From: Rhodosporidiobolus odoratus | Taxonomy: Eukaryota > Basidiomycota > Microbotryomycetes > Sporidiobolales > Sporidiobolaceae | Direction: 5' to 3' | Assembly (NCBI GenBank): GCA_034387635.1 | Contig: JAOANU010000001.1 | Coordinates: 2,294,001 to 2,358,000 of the forward strand | DNA length: 64,000 nucleotides | Shown here: positions 24,519 to 34,651 of the stretch, one piece after another | How positions within the stretch are numbered: the first letter of the stretch is position 1 | How the letters are laid out: every line of letters starts with the position of its first letter | Program-made: the position numbers and the translations under genes | Notes under the pieces: model-generated | The model's database searches: none | The model's input: the letters and a program-made list of their open reading frames with translations, nothing else | Told to the model about the DNA's origin: nothing

Positions 24519-26511
24519 TTAGGGAGTGTACAATGGCATGGGCGGCAAAGAATCCGGTTTCCTCTTATCCTGGGCGGGCGGTTCATCCGGATTCGTGACC
24601 CGCAGCAGACTGGTCGAGCGATCCGCAAGATGTGAGGCGACCGACGGGGGGCGTTGCATCTGACGGGGGGCGTTGTATGCTGATGAGTCGTAGGAAGAGG
24701 GTGCGTAGGTGGGCCGAGTCTGAGCACCTGGAGGTGCACGCGCGTTTCGGGTCGGAGATCGCGAGAGAGGAGAGGCAGGTGGAGAGAATGATCGGGGGGA
24801 GATGGGCGGAGAGTATGGTCGCGAGATGGAAGATACGGGTGGTAAGCTGGTAGATCCGGGTCGAGCGTAGGGATACTGATTTGCATAGCTATATTGGCTT
24901 GCGGAATAGGGATAGCCGGTGGGAGGGGCGGAAGGCGAAGTATTGCACGGGTTGGGGTACGACGAGACCGGCGGCGAGGGAGGACGATATGGCTGGTAGC
25001 CGCCTGGCGGGGTATGTCCCGAGGATGTCGAGGTTGGCGGCTTTGTATTGCTCCAAGGAGAAGGGTGACCGGTGGCTTGGATACTCGTGTATAAGTGCTT
25101 CTGAGAGTCATAGTAGGCTGTCGCGATTGGGGTGTGCGGCGGCGAACCAGAGCGGACAAGGACAGGGACGGTATTTGAGCTCGCATTGGACGGCTTGCGC
25201 TGCGGAGGCAATGGTGGAGGGCTATAACAAGTCGGGGCATCGGAAGAGTACCGATAATTCGACACCGAGTTCTGGCGGGGCGGCGGCGGGGAGTATGGTT
25301 CCCGCACTCGGTCATGGTAGTTGGATCTGGTCGACGCCGTCCTCGAGGGCTGCTTATAACCGCCAATATCTGAATCGCTGTCCGTCTCGCTGTCGGTATC
25401 GCCGCCCATGCTGTCTTTGCCCGGATGAGTACGGTACGATGGCAGGTTGCTGGTCTGCGAGGCCTGTCGCGGGGGCTTCGCCAAACGCGGGTCGTACTGC
25501 GAGGTACCCTCATCCCCGCTTTCGGTGTCGGTTCCATTGTCCGATCCTTTCCTTTCCTTCTTGGAGAGAAGGGCCCGCTTCGACGATCCGCTGCGAGTGC
25601 TAGACCGGCGAGAGGCCTTGCTGGTCTTTTTCCTGAGCCGCTCCGCCTCCTTCAACTCCTTCTTCTTGTCGCCATTCAGGACTTCGGTCGCTCCCATGTC
25701 GAATCCTTTGGCATGGCGTCTTTCCAGCTTGTGCCAGTACATCAAGTAGAAGGCGAAGGCGATGAGAATGGGAAAGACGCCAAGGATGATCATCACCTGC
25801 AACAAGATGTTCAGCGGTGTGAGAGACGCGAAGAGAAGGTAACGTACGCAGAGGATCGTCCAAGCAGTTTTGTGACCAGTGCCATCGAAATCACCCTCCT
25901 TTTTCCAGTAGACGAACAGGCCAATACTCCCAGCCAAGTAGAAGACGAACCATCCCTGGGCACGAGAGAGGGTCAGCGAGCAGTCTGCTGGCAAGAAAAT
26001 GGGAAAAACAGTATACCCCGAAGATACACACGCGTCTCCGCACGAATTCCACGTGATGCATGTGCACTGAACCGGTTATCTCAGTAAGCATGAAGCCCTG
26101 TACAGCAACGAGGCGGTAATCTCAGTCGTCATTTCCAGCGAGGAGATGAGATGTCTGCTTACGACAATGCCAAGCAAAATGGTCCAGCCACAGAGGGCGA
26201 CAATGAAGAAGTGTAGAAGTCGCGAGTCTGCAAGGCGAAATAGGAGAGATCAGCAACAGACGCGCGAAGGGTAAGATGAAGGCCAAGGAGAAGAACGAAC
26301 CATCGTGAAGATACTTGACCAGCCCCCACACACTGAACCCAACGCCAAAGATCAAGGTCGAGAAGAATATAGCCCAAGTCGCCTTGCCTCCAGTCTGGAC
26401 GACCTTGTCGAACTCCTTGCTGTCGGTTTCTTTGGCCTCCTGCCGTTTCTTGCGAGAGTCGTATCCGGCGTCGTCTTCGTCGGTCGAGCTGAGGGATAGC
26501 TTCTCGTTCAT
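24519..26511 (-). CDS. Four-helix membrane protein with long Pro/Ser/Tyr-rich cytosolic tail
   Basis: I do not recognise the family. The start is ATG 26509-26511 (MNEKLSLSSTDEDDAGYDSR). After an acidic, charged N terminus come hydrophobic helices TWAIFFSTLIFGVGFSVWGL, LHFFIVALCGWTILLGIV, GWFVFYLAGSIGLFVYW and VMIILGVFPILIAFAFYLMY, on separate short exons. A Lys/Arg-rich stretch (KKKELKEAERLRKKTSKASR) follows and then about 330 residues of low complexity rich in Pro, Ser, Tyr and Arg, with repeats such as SRPYSPPISPRSFSPPASP. The stop TAA is at 24519. The tail has many SP/PxxP sites and could recruit SH3 or kinase partners; this is inference. Upstream lies KSH1 in the same orientation. Confidence 0.7.
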
Positions 26512-26829
26512 CGCCCAGGCATCCAGTCTGCACGTACCGAGTTGAAGGCGTGAGGTGTCGAAGGAAGAAGTGTCGAAAGAGGAACGTCGTCCGCGGATGG
26601 TCCGGGCAGGGATCAAGGTAAGTTTCGACTCAACTCGTCTGAGATGTACAAGTTCTCGAAGGCGACAAACAGCACCGCGGGACGCATCGCGGAGTCCGAC
26701 CACCTTGGAAAGGGGCGGACCCGGTGAGGCACAATAAGGTTACAAGCCTCTCATCTGCGATCGCAGCCATACGGAAATGGGTATATGTGCACATTGTAGG
26801 GTATACGAGAGGACGACGTCCAGTCGGTT
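26512..26829. other. Intergenic region between tandem minus-strand genes
   Basis: About 320 bases holding the KSH1 3' flank and the upstream region of the four-helix membrane gene. The direct repeat TCGTCGAAAGAGG-like / TGTCGAAGGAAG near 26555-26582 reads on the minus strand as a repeated SSFDTSSFDTS; I could not show that it is translated. Nothing else seen. Confidence 0.4.
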
Positions 26830-27432
26830 CTAGCCCAGCAGAATCCGGAAGCCCATGATGACGCAGGCGAGGGCGACGTAGGGTGATAACCGTTCGCCTG
26901 GATGGAAAAAAAAGGTCAGAGGGAGGCTCTTCAGCTTGAGCGCGGCATCTTGTGGCTGGGGTTAAACAGGTGGAAAGGCTCAAGAGAACAGCAACAACGC
27001 ACCGATGCGTGCAAATTTGAAGAAGATGCCCAAGAACCTGCAGACGAGAGAAGGGAGGGAAAGTCAGCGGTACGGTTCCGTAGATCTCTAAGTGGACGAG
27101 TGAGAGCTATGTTGCTAGTACGTCACTAGGGCACCAGGTCGGCTGTCATTCGCAAAGCTGTGCACCTTGCTCGAGACGATTGCCTGCCCCACCCGACCAT
27201 GTTACAACCCTCGGCGACCTCGACGGGGCTTGAGGGGGACCTGGCACTGGCAGCTGACCCTTGTTTGTTCCTATCTATGAGCCCTGGTGCAGTCCCTCGT
27301 GCGTAGGTGCAAGTGCAGATGACGAGGAGGATGACGAGAAGTAGCGATTCAAAGTTGAAGATGGCCGTCTGGAAGAGGATAAGCACATAGGTTAGCCAGA
27401 GGGGCTGGTAGAGTCACATGAATACGCACCAT
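26830..27432 (-). CDS. KSH1: Kish/Ksh1, early secretory pathway membrane protein
   Basis: A very small Golgi membrane protein of the Kish/TMEM167 family, essential for secretion in yeast. Spliced text begins [38 protein letters not shown], then [33 protein letters not shown] and a stop at 26830. This follows the family's usual length of about 72 residues almost residue for residue (human form has AIFNFQSLL, LLDRNK, ARIGERKSPYV). The first exon is only the ATG at 27430-27432, directly followed by GTGCGT; the next exon opens after CTCTTCCAG. One internal intron is long for this window, about 210 bases (27047-27255 region). It is divergent from the EED-like gene, with 220 bases between starts. 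Confidence 0.9.
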
Positions 27433-27652
27433 TGACCTCTGTCTATTCCTGGTGCCGATGTGAGTGACCTGGAGGAAGTTGACCTTCTCTTGCTTCATGT
27501 TCATTCACTATACTCGTTTCGATCCACGTCGTGCGCCTCGTGGAGGTTTACAGCACAAAGAAAGTACCCCTATCAACCAACCGTAGCCGACCCAACACTC
27601 AAGAAGCAAGTCGCGTCTCTCCCGCCTTGCGACGGCTCATTCGCCGGCGACG

Positions 27653-30617
27653 ATGGACGATGATGCGGATCGGGGCTTTGCTATAGGCGGCAGCGATGCT
27701 GCAATGTACGACCGAAAACAGGATACTCAGGCGAGCGCAAGCATGACGGACGCAGCGGACAGCGACAAGATGGACGTCGACTTTTCTGCCGCTGAAAACG
27801 GAGGGAAGTCTACGATGATGGACGCCGGCCTTCAAGCGGCGACGACAACGACATCGACGAGCGCCTCGGACGTCGACGGAAACGGTCGTATCTTACTCGA
27901 GAAAGGACGTACCGTCTCCTTCGGCCATACTTTTCCTTCTTTTCTCCCTACGCCGGCTTGCCAAACACCCGAACTTCCCGTACAGATTGTTTCCGAACCG
28001 CAGAACGTACTCGTCATAAATGAAGACTCAGGGCAAGAAGCGGATCATGGCAAGGACACGGATTCGAGTGGCCTCGAAGTGAGGAGTGCCAGCAGCAGTG
28101 AAGAAGAGGACGACTTCTTGACAAGCCCCAACAAGCTCGCAGGCCATGTTAACGCCTTTACCCACGCTACGAGAACTCCTCTTCGCATAGCGCATACCGT
28201 ATCGTCGACCTCACCAACGAAGACCACTCGGCAGATTATCCCGTTCGACCCTTCCAAGTGCGAGCCGGACGACCCGTCATGGGAATCCTGCCCAGACTTC
28301 CACATCCTCAACTACGCTCCAATGAGACATCCAAACCCGCCGCCCGTCGTGAGGTCGCGGAGGGATATGCGTTCCGACGAGCGCATCCGCGAGTTTCAAC
28401 GTTCGGAAGCGCAGCAGAAGCTGCGAGAGCCAGAGGGGCAGGCTTGGGAGTGGTCTTGGAAGATGCAGGCGGACAAGGGGATGTCTACTGACAGGAAGGG
28501 CAAGGGCAAGGAGGTTGAGAACAGCAATTATCAGTCTGTCGCCTTCTTCCCCTTCGCGCATCATGCAGGGATGGACTTCATGGACGGCGTTTTTGCAGTC
28601 TGCGGTGATGACAAGGTGCGCACATATCGCTCGGTCTGTCCCGATAACAGCTCGCACATTGACCTGCCGACTCTGCTCCTCGGGAGTCGTGTTCAGGTCG
28701 AAGTTTGCCGAGTCCCACCTACTTCGACATCTTCGGCTTCTTCTGAGAGCTTGGTGTCCGCATTCGCTCCTTGCGGCGACAACTGCGTGCGTTTTGCCCA
28801 AGTCCGTCACTGTTTTCCCGGTCGTTTCTGGCTGACGAGCAACCTTGTTCTTGCGCCGTCTTACGTCTGCAGCCGTCTGGCGAGGCGTTCCATACTCTAT
28901 CATGGAGCGTTGTTACTACGACGCACCCCTACACACCCGTTCTTGCCGTGGCCGGGAAGAAAGGTGTCGTTGAGGTGTACCTGCTAGGTAGAAGGAGTGA
29001 CGGACGGTGGATTTTGCATCACGAAAGGACAATCACCGGGCATGGCGGCGTACGTCACTTTCCACCTAATGCCGAAGCACTTCATGCACCAATACTTGAT
29101 CTGAGGGCTGATGTCGGTCATTGTCTACGCAGGACATCCTCCATATTTCCTTTCACCCTAACCGTCCTCACCTCCTCGCTTCTTGTTCAATCGACTATAC
29201 CATCCGACTTGTCGACGTTTCCCTCCCATGGGGATCGAACGCAGCGATGGTGCAACGAGTGAGACAGGACGCGAAGAAAGCGCTTCCTCCGGGCGCGTTG
29301 CTAAGGAGACGACGCGTGGAAGGTGAGCTGCTGGCGATCGCGAATCGAGATGGACACCGGAGAGGTGTGCTGTGCTGCGTACGTCGATTTCCTGCTTCTC
29401 CTCGGATGAGGCGAAGTCGTCTGGCCACGTCCTCAGCCGCTGACCTGTTCCGTCGTCGGGTGCAGGATTTCCACCCAAATCTCCCGCTTATGGCATCATG
29501 TGGGATGGACGGTCACATCAAGCTGTGGCACCTTCCTCCCTCCCTCCTTTCCGCTACACTTTCCTTCCCTTCCTCTCCTCTCCAGCCAATCTACAAACAC
29601 CCCGCCCCACCCCCCGTAGCTCCTCTCTCCCAAGCCCCCTCTCTCGCTGCGCCCATCTTTTCTTCCCATGCCGTTCATCCCGGGCAGTGGCCTACCTCCG
29701 TCCGCTTCGTCGATCCCACCTCCGTGCTCATCCTTTCTACCGCTCCCGTCTCGCACCCGGACGCGAGGTTTTCCCCGCGAAAGAGCGTCAAGTTCTGGAC
29801 GCCATTCAAACTTGATCTTTCCGTCTCTCAAAGCTTCACTGAGCGCGACACGAAGAAGACGTCGGCGAAACAGCGTACGTCGAGTGCCTTCAGGGTTGCG
29901 AAGGAGGTTGTGTTGGAATCGCAAGACTGTATCGGGGACAGGGTTGGGTGGTTCGCACCATCTCGACCAAGAGCGTTAGGGGTTGAGGTTGGAGGCGCGG
30001 ATGAGCCTTTCTTGGTCGTTCCGTCCACTACTTCGGCTCATGAAGGTTACGAAGGCCTTTACTTCTATCGGCCCTTCGCCTCTACTTCGTCTACAGCTAC
30101 GAAAGCTCCAACTCCTGCACGCCGTCGACAGTCGTTCACCTCGCAGGCCCCCGCTGTGTCCGGATCGCTTACACCTCTAGCCAGTGGGGGCGATTCCTCC
30201 TCGAGCCTCAATCTGAACTCCAATGTTCAGGCCAAGCTGTCAACCTCTCTTCACTCTTTGTCTCTCTACAACGCTCACAGCGGACCCCGCCTTACCCCTC
30301 GAAAGCACCGTCTAGCCCAAGTCACCTCCCTCTTCCCGCCCGACCGTGACCGACACTTGCACGACTTTCACCCTCGACTCCTCCCCTCCTTCATCGCCCC
30401 GGTTCCACTCAACCCTCAAGCGCGATATGAGACGGAGGAAGAGAGGTTAGAGGCTATGGAGAGGGAGGATCCGGAGAGGATGGCGAGGAGGGCGGGGCAT
30501 TTGAGGGGGGTTGCGGTTGAGCCTGGGAAGGGCAGGTGCGTTGTTGCGGTTGGAGAGGTGGGGGTGGTGGTATGGAGGGCGAGGAGCAGTAGGGAAAGTG
30601 AGAGGAAGAAGGGGTAG
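27653..30617 (+). CDS. EED: EED/ESC-type WD40 protein, Polycomb repressive complex 2 subunit
   Basis: Predicted nuclear scaffold of PRC2, the complex that methylates H3K27. The ATG at 27653 opens a 240-residue disordered N terminus. WD40 blades then line up with EED: VFAVCGDDKVEVCRV with EED FATVGSNRVTLYE, PVLAVAGKKGVVEVY with LLAVAGSRGIIRI, GHGGDILHISFHPNRPHLLA with [20 protein letters not shown], and DGHRRGVLCC with EGHRDEVLS. LMASCGMDGHIKLWHL matches IMSCGMDHSLKLWRI, and a last blade is HLRGVAVEPGKGRCVVAVGE ending VVVWRA. Two insertions (about 29240-29330 and 30080-30330) enlarge it. Six or so exons; stop at 30617. The residues expected at EED's aromatic cage look different (see findings). 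A generic WD40 protein is the alternative, but the ordered matches favour EED. Confidence 0.8.
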
Positions 30618-30848
30618 GCGCGGAGCTATCGTGTGGCAGACGAGATGGAAAGGAAGAAAAAAGGTTGGAATGAAACGCAAAGCGGCGCTTCTTCAGACTT
30701 CGTGTCCAATCAGTGCTGACTGTTTCAAGCTCTCCTACTGCGTTGGATACTGCATTTCTCTCGAAGGAGGAGAGAACAAGTCCATCTCTGCTTCTTTTTC
30801 CTCGGGCTCTCCCTCTCCCACATACTTCGATGGCTTTACTTGCTCAAG

Positions 30849-33800
30849 ATGCCCTGCTTGCTCGCGGCTCCACCTGAGCATACCAACTACCACTACGCCA
30901 ACATACTCGACGATCTCTTGCGGTACGGAACTCTGCGAGAAGTAATCGACGAACTCAACTGTCCGCGGTGGATTCTCCCTCTCGGATGGAGTCAAGCGAA
31001 GCAAGTACGCGGCACCACTCCGCTCTCAGCACTCGACTCGTCCACTTCAACGGGTGCAAACCTTCTCAGCGCAGCATCGACGGCCCCTGAGAGACACTTC
31101 GCATTTCGCTTCGCATGTTTCTGCATCCTTCTGGGACGCGGGGCGAACCCTTTATCGGTAGGGAACAATGGGAGGACTGCTAGTGAGGTACTCGCGGTGC
31201 GACTCAAGCAGGACAAGGATGCGGACAGGTTGCGGTTCGTCGAGGAGTTGGAGGAAGCGGTCAAGTATTGGAAGACTGGGACGGGGTACCAGTTGCGTGC
31301 GTCTGCAGAGTGTTCTTTTGTACCTGACGCGCTGTGAGCTGATGACCATGATCTGATGCCGTCCGTCAGCACTCGACATTGTCGAATGGATTGAGGTCGA
31401 AAAAGTGGAACCGGACTTCACCCTACATCAGCAGGATGGGGTGGCTGGTGTTCAGTGTCACGAAGGCGACTTCAGGATGTCGCCGGAACTAGAGAACGCC
31501 GAGGAAGGGGGACATGGTGCGTCCAAATCCTTTTCCTTCTCCGTTTCACCTCATTACCGGGGCTTTCTAATCTCGCCTCGCATACAGACCAGTCCAGCAA
31601 CGACCAGAAGCGTTTCAAGCTCGAGGATGGCGAATTGCCCGATTATGTCGACCAAGCCCCGACGCCTCGCCCCGAGCCGAAGGAAATCTCGCCTGCCGCT
31701 TTCCGTCAAGTTCCCGCACCACCTGCAGCCGCACCTATCGTAAAAGCCCCGTCCTACTCCAAGCGTCGAGTACCACCCCCACCTCCGCCTCTACAGTCTG
31801 CAACGCCGACTGCAAAGAGCCGTCTTCCTCTATCAGTCCATGCGCCTATGAGACCTGCGACGGCACGGCTTCCACTCGAACCACAAGCGCCTATCCCTCC
31901 TCCGCCTCTCCCGCCGACCTCGACGACGCCGAACGGCTTCGCTCTAGCTCCGGCGGTCGCTCCGCTTCCCACATCCTTGCTGCAGACGCAGGCAGCGAGT
32001 CTGACAGCCAAGAGCCGTCTCCCGCCGAAGCCGAAAGAAACACTACCTCCTGCAGCTCCCCCAGCCGCTGAGCAGACTTCCGACTCTCGTCATCGGAGCA
32101 CTTCCACCACACCGGTCCCTCCTCGTCCCGGTCCATCTGCCTCTCGTGCATCGCAAACCCCTTCGTCCGCTGTCGCCGCTCCACCTTTGGCGGGCCTACC
32201 TCGCGCCGTCGTGTTGGAGGATCCGGTCACCCAAGCAATGCACAATCCGACGGTACGGCAGGAAATCGAGCAGGACGATGTCGACATGGAGACGGATGAT
32301 GGTGAGGATATGGAGCTGTGTCGGCCTTCTGCTTCGCCTTCGCCGCCTCCTGCAGCGTCAACCCTCGCTTCCGGCCCAGCTCACGCTCAACCTCCCTCAT
32401 TCGCGCCTACGTCAACTGGAGCGGCCGAAAGTAAGGCTGTGAGCGTGGAGATCGACAGCAGCATCGATACGCCAGCACCCGGACCCACTATTTCTCCTCC
32501 AAGTCAGCTCACTGCCAACCCCGCTCCTTCCAATACCCCGACCTCCGCCCCGATCATCAGTACCGCTCCCTCGTCAGCACCTCCGGCCACCACTGCACGT
32601 CCAACTTCGTCTTCAGCCTCTCAACCACCGCCGAAGAAGAAGTCGAGGCTATCCAACCTCCTCAAGATCCAGGCTGCGAAAGCGGCGAGGCATGCCAGCG
32701 CTCAAGCTTCTTCGCCGTCGGAGCTGCCCAGTGGGTCTGGGTCAGGCGCCGCACAAGCGCAGGAGAGAGCGAGTGTCTCGCAGAGCCCGGGACTGGTGGC
32801 AGGTCAGACGGTGCAGGGAGGCACGGCTGTCGCAGGTAGCATTCACGAAGCAGAGTCGAGCCAGGCTGGGGGAAGAGGTCAGCTTGAGCGGCAGGATGAG
32901 CGGATGGAGGTTGATCCCGAGACGGAAGGAGAGGCAAGGAGGGAAAGGGGGAGGACGCAGCGCTCTTCTTCGACGGTCTCTTCCTCGTCCACAGGCGGGG
33001 GTGCGAGTAGCGGTTCTCGCCCTTCGTCTCGACTTCCGCCGAATCTTCCTCAGCCGAAGTCTACGTCTCGACTCCCGCCAAACCTCAAGCTCGCTGCAAC
33101 CCCCGCGTATCCGAATAAGCCGTCCCTGGGTACCGCTTTATGCACTCCGGCCTACGTGGAAAAGTCGCTGCCCCCTATCGCGCATGCCGACGGCAGAGCT
33201 CCGGGTCTCGTGAACAAGGATGCTACGAGTATCGCTCTTACAAGCGGCAGGACCCCCTCGCTGCCACCAAAACCCTCATCTAGTACCGCTTCACTACCGC
33301 CGACCAAGCCCAAAACCCCTACCGGCCTCCGCATCAATACGACCGGCTCGCTTCACGCCAAACCGCAAACGCATCATTCACTTCGCGACTCTGCCGTTCC
33401 TCGTTTTCCCCACAACCCGATCACTGCCGCTGTACACGCCTCCAGCATCTTCTCTCCCGGCTCTACCCCTTCTACCGTACCTCATAGCGGCCCCTCTCCT
33501 CGTATGACCAGCTCCAACGCACTCACCTCAGCCGCTCGCCCTACTTCCACCTCGACCGAATTTGCCACCTCGACCGTCTCGTCCGCGCGCAAACTCGGCC
33601 GGCCTCTAGATGCTTCAACAGGGCCTGCTGCGATGCGCTCCGCCGGGACCTCGCCCGTCGTCTCGAGGCAGCCTCCATTCAGCCGTTCACCAGCCGGAGT
33701 AGGCCAGCAGCAGCAGCCTTCTCAGGCCCAGCCCTCGCCGGCGGTGCCAAGAGCAACTAGTCAGCACCGATCGACGTCGTCCGGGCCAGCCGCGAAACCA

Positions 33801-34307
33801 CCAGCAAGGAGCGCTTCTTCCTCTCGCTCTCCTACCAAACCTCCCGCACCTCGGGAAACCACGATGGAACTCCACCGCCTCCCCAGCTGGATGACCGAAT
33901 CCCTCCTCCGTCATTACCTCCTTCAAGGTCCCACGACCTTTTCACGTGTCAAGAGTGGTCAACTTCCGTTCTTGGACGATTTGCTCGTGATTGATGGCTT
34001 GTCGAATCCGCCTTCGCCCGCGGCTGTCGGTGACTCAGTCGGAGCGGGAAGCGGGCAAGACTGGCCGCCGCCTATCCCGAGAAGCGTCGAGCTGTCAGGG
34101 ATTATGCCTCAGGGTACTCCGGTGGCTGAAAAAGGCGTCGTTGGAAAAGTCACATATACGACGAGGGGAGACGCGCTCAGGGCGAAAGGAATGTTTGATG
34201 GGAAGAAGGTGGCAACGTGTGAACCGGGTCTTGGGGTGCAGTGGATGGAAATGCAAGGGGACATCGATAGGTGGAGGGCTCAGCAGGCGTCATCGACGAG
34301 GAAGTGA
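30849..34307 (+). CDS. Ankyrin-like/RRM-like protein with very long disordered middle
   Basis: Family not recognised. From the ATG at 30849 the first exon reads HTNYHYANILDDLLRYGTLR and, later, CILLGRGANPLSVGNNGRTA, an ankyrin-like repeat pattern. A second piece (PLDIVEWIEVEKVEPDFTLH) follows a spliced intron. From about 31590 one exon encodes some 900 residues rich in Pro, Ser, Ala and Thr with SRLP(P)xL-type repeats (SRLPPNLPQPKS, SRLPPNLKLAAT, KSRLPLSVHAP) and a basic patch KKKSRLSNLLKIQAAKAARH. The C terminus (LHRLPSWMTESLLRHYLLQ ... GVVGKVTYTTRGDALRAKGM ... GVQWMEM) looks like an RRM fold, with the second string at the RNP1 position. Stop at 34307. An RNA- or chromatin-related scaffold is only a guess. 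Confidence 0.65.
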
Positions 34308-34651
34308 GGTTTTCTTGGGTCGCCTTGCTCTTTTTTTGCCCGTCTGGTTGTTGTTGTGGTTCTTGACATTGGCTGTCTTGTAACGCTCATCTGTGCCCAT
34401 GCGCATCGTTCTTGTTAGTGAGAGGAAGCAATAGGAGGGGCACTGCATCATTACAGCTCGACAACAGGTTTTGGGGTTCGTCACGAAAAGGAGAAGTGGG
34501 CTGCACCAACGGAGAAAAGGAGAATTGGATCGATAGATTGAAACGAAAGTATGTTGATGCGAGAAAGCAAGGAAGAAATTGCAACGACAGGCACAAAGTG
34601 AGGTACTGCTGAAAAGACGAAACCACGACGATATAGGAGGGCGAAGCGGCA
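34308..34651. other. Convergent intergenic region
   Basis: 3' flanks of the ankyrin/RRM-like gene (+) and BYR4 (-). The minus-strand frame stays open here beyond the BYR4 splice donor, but the spliced end WELRG/LIMDTR fits the family better. Nothing else seen. Confidence 0.5.

Noticed and set aside
24512..25537. Minus-strand 341-codon frame rich in Arg/Pro/Thr
   Set aside because: It is the same strand but a different frame from the membrane protein tail at 24519-26511. The other frame joins the transmembrane exons and has consistent low-complexity repeats.
28277..28903. Minus-strand 208-codon frame opposite the EED-like gene
   Set aside because: It crosses EED exons and introns alike, has no recognisable domain, and is explained by high GC.
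33687..33926. Short minus-strand frames inside the ankyrin/RRM-like gene
   Set aside because: They are shadows of the long disordered exon; no independent start context or similarity.
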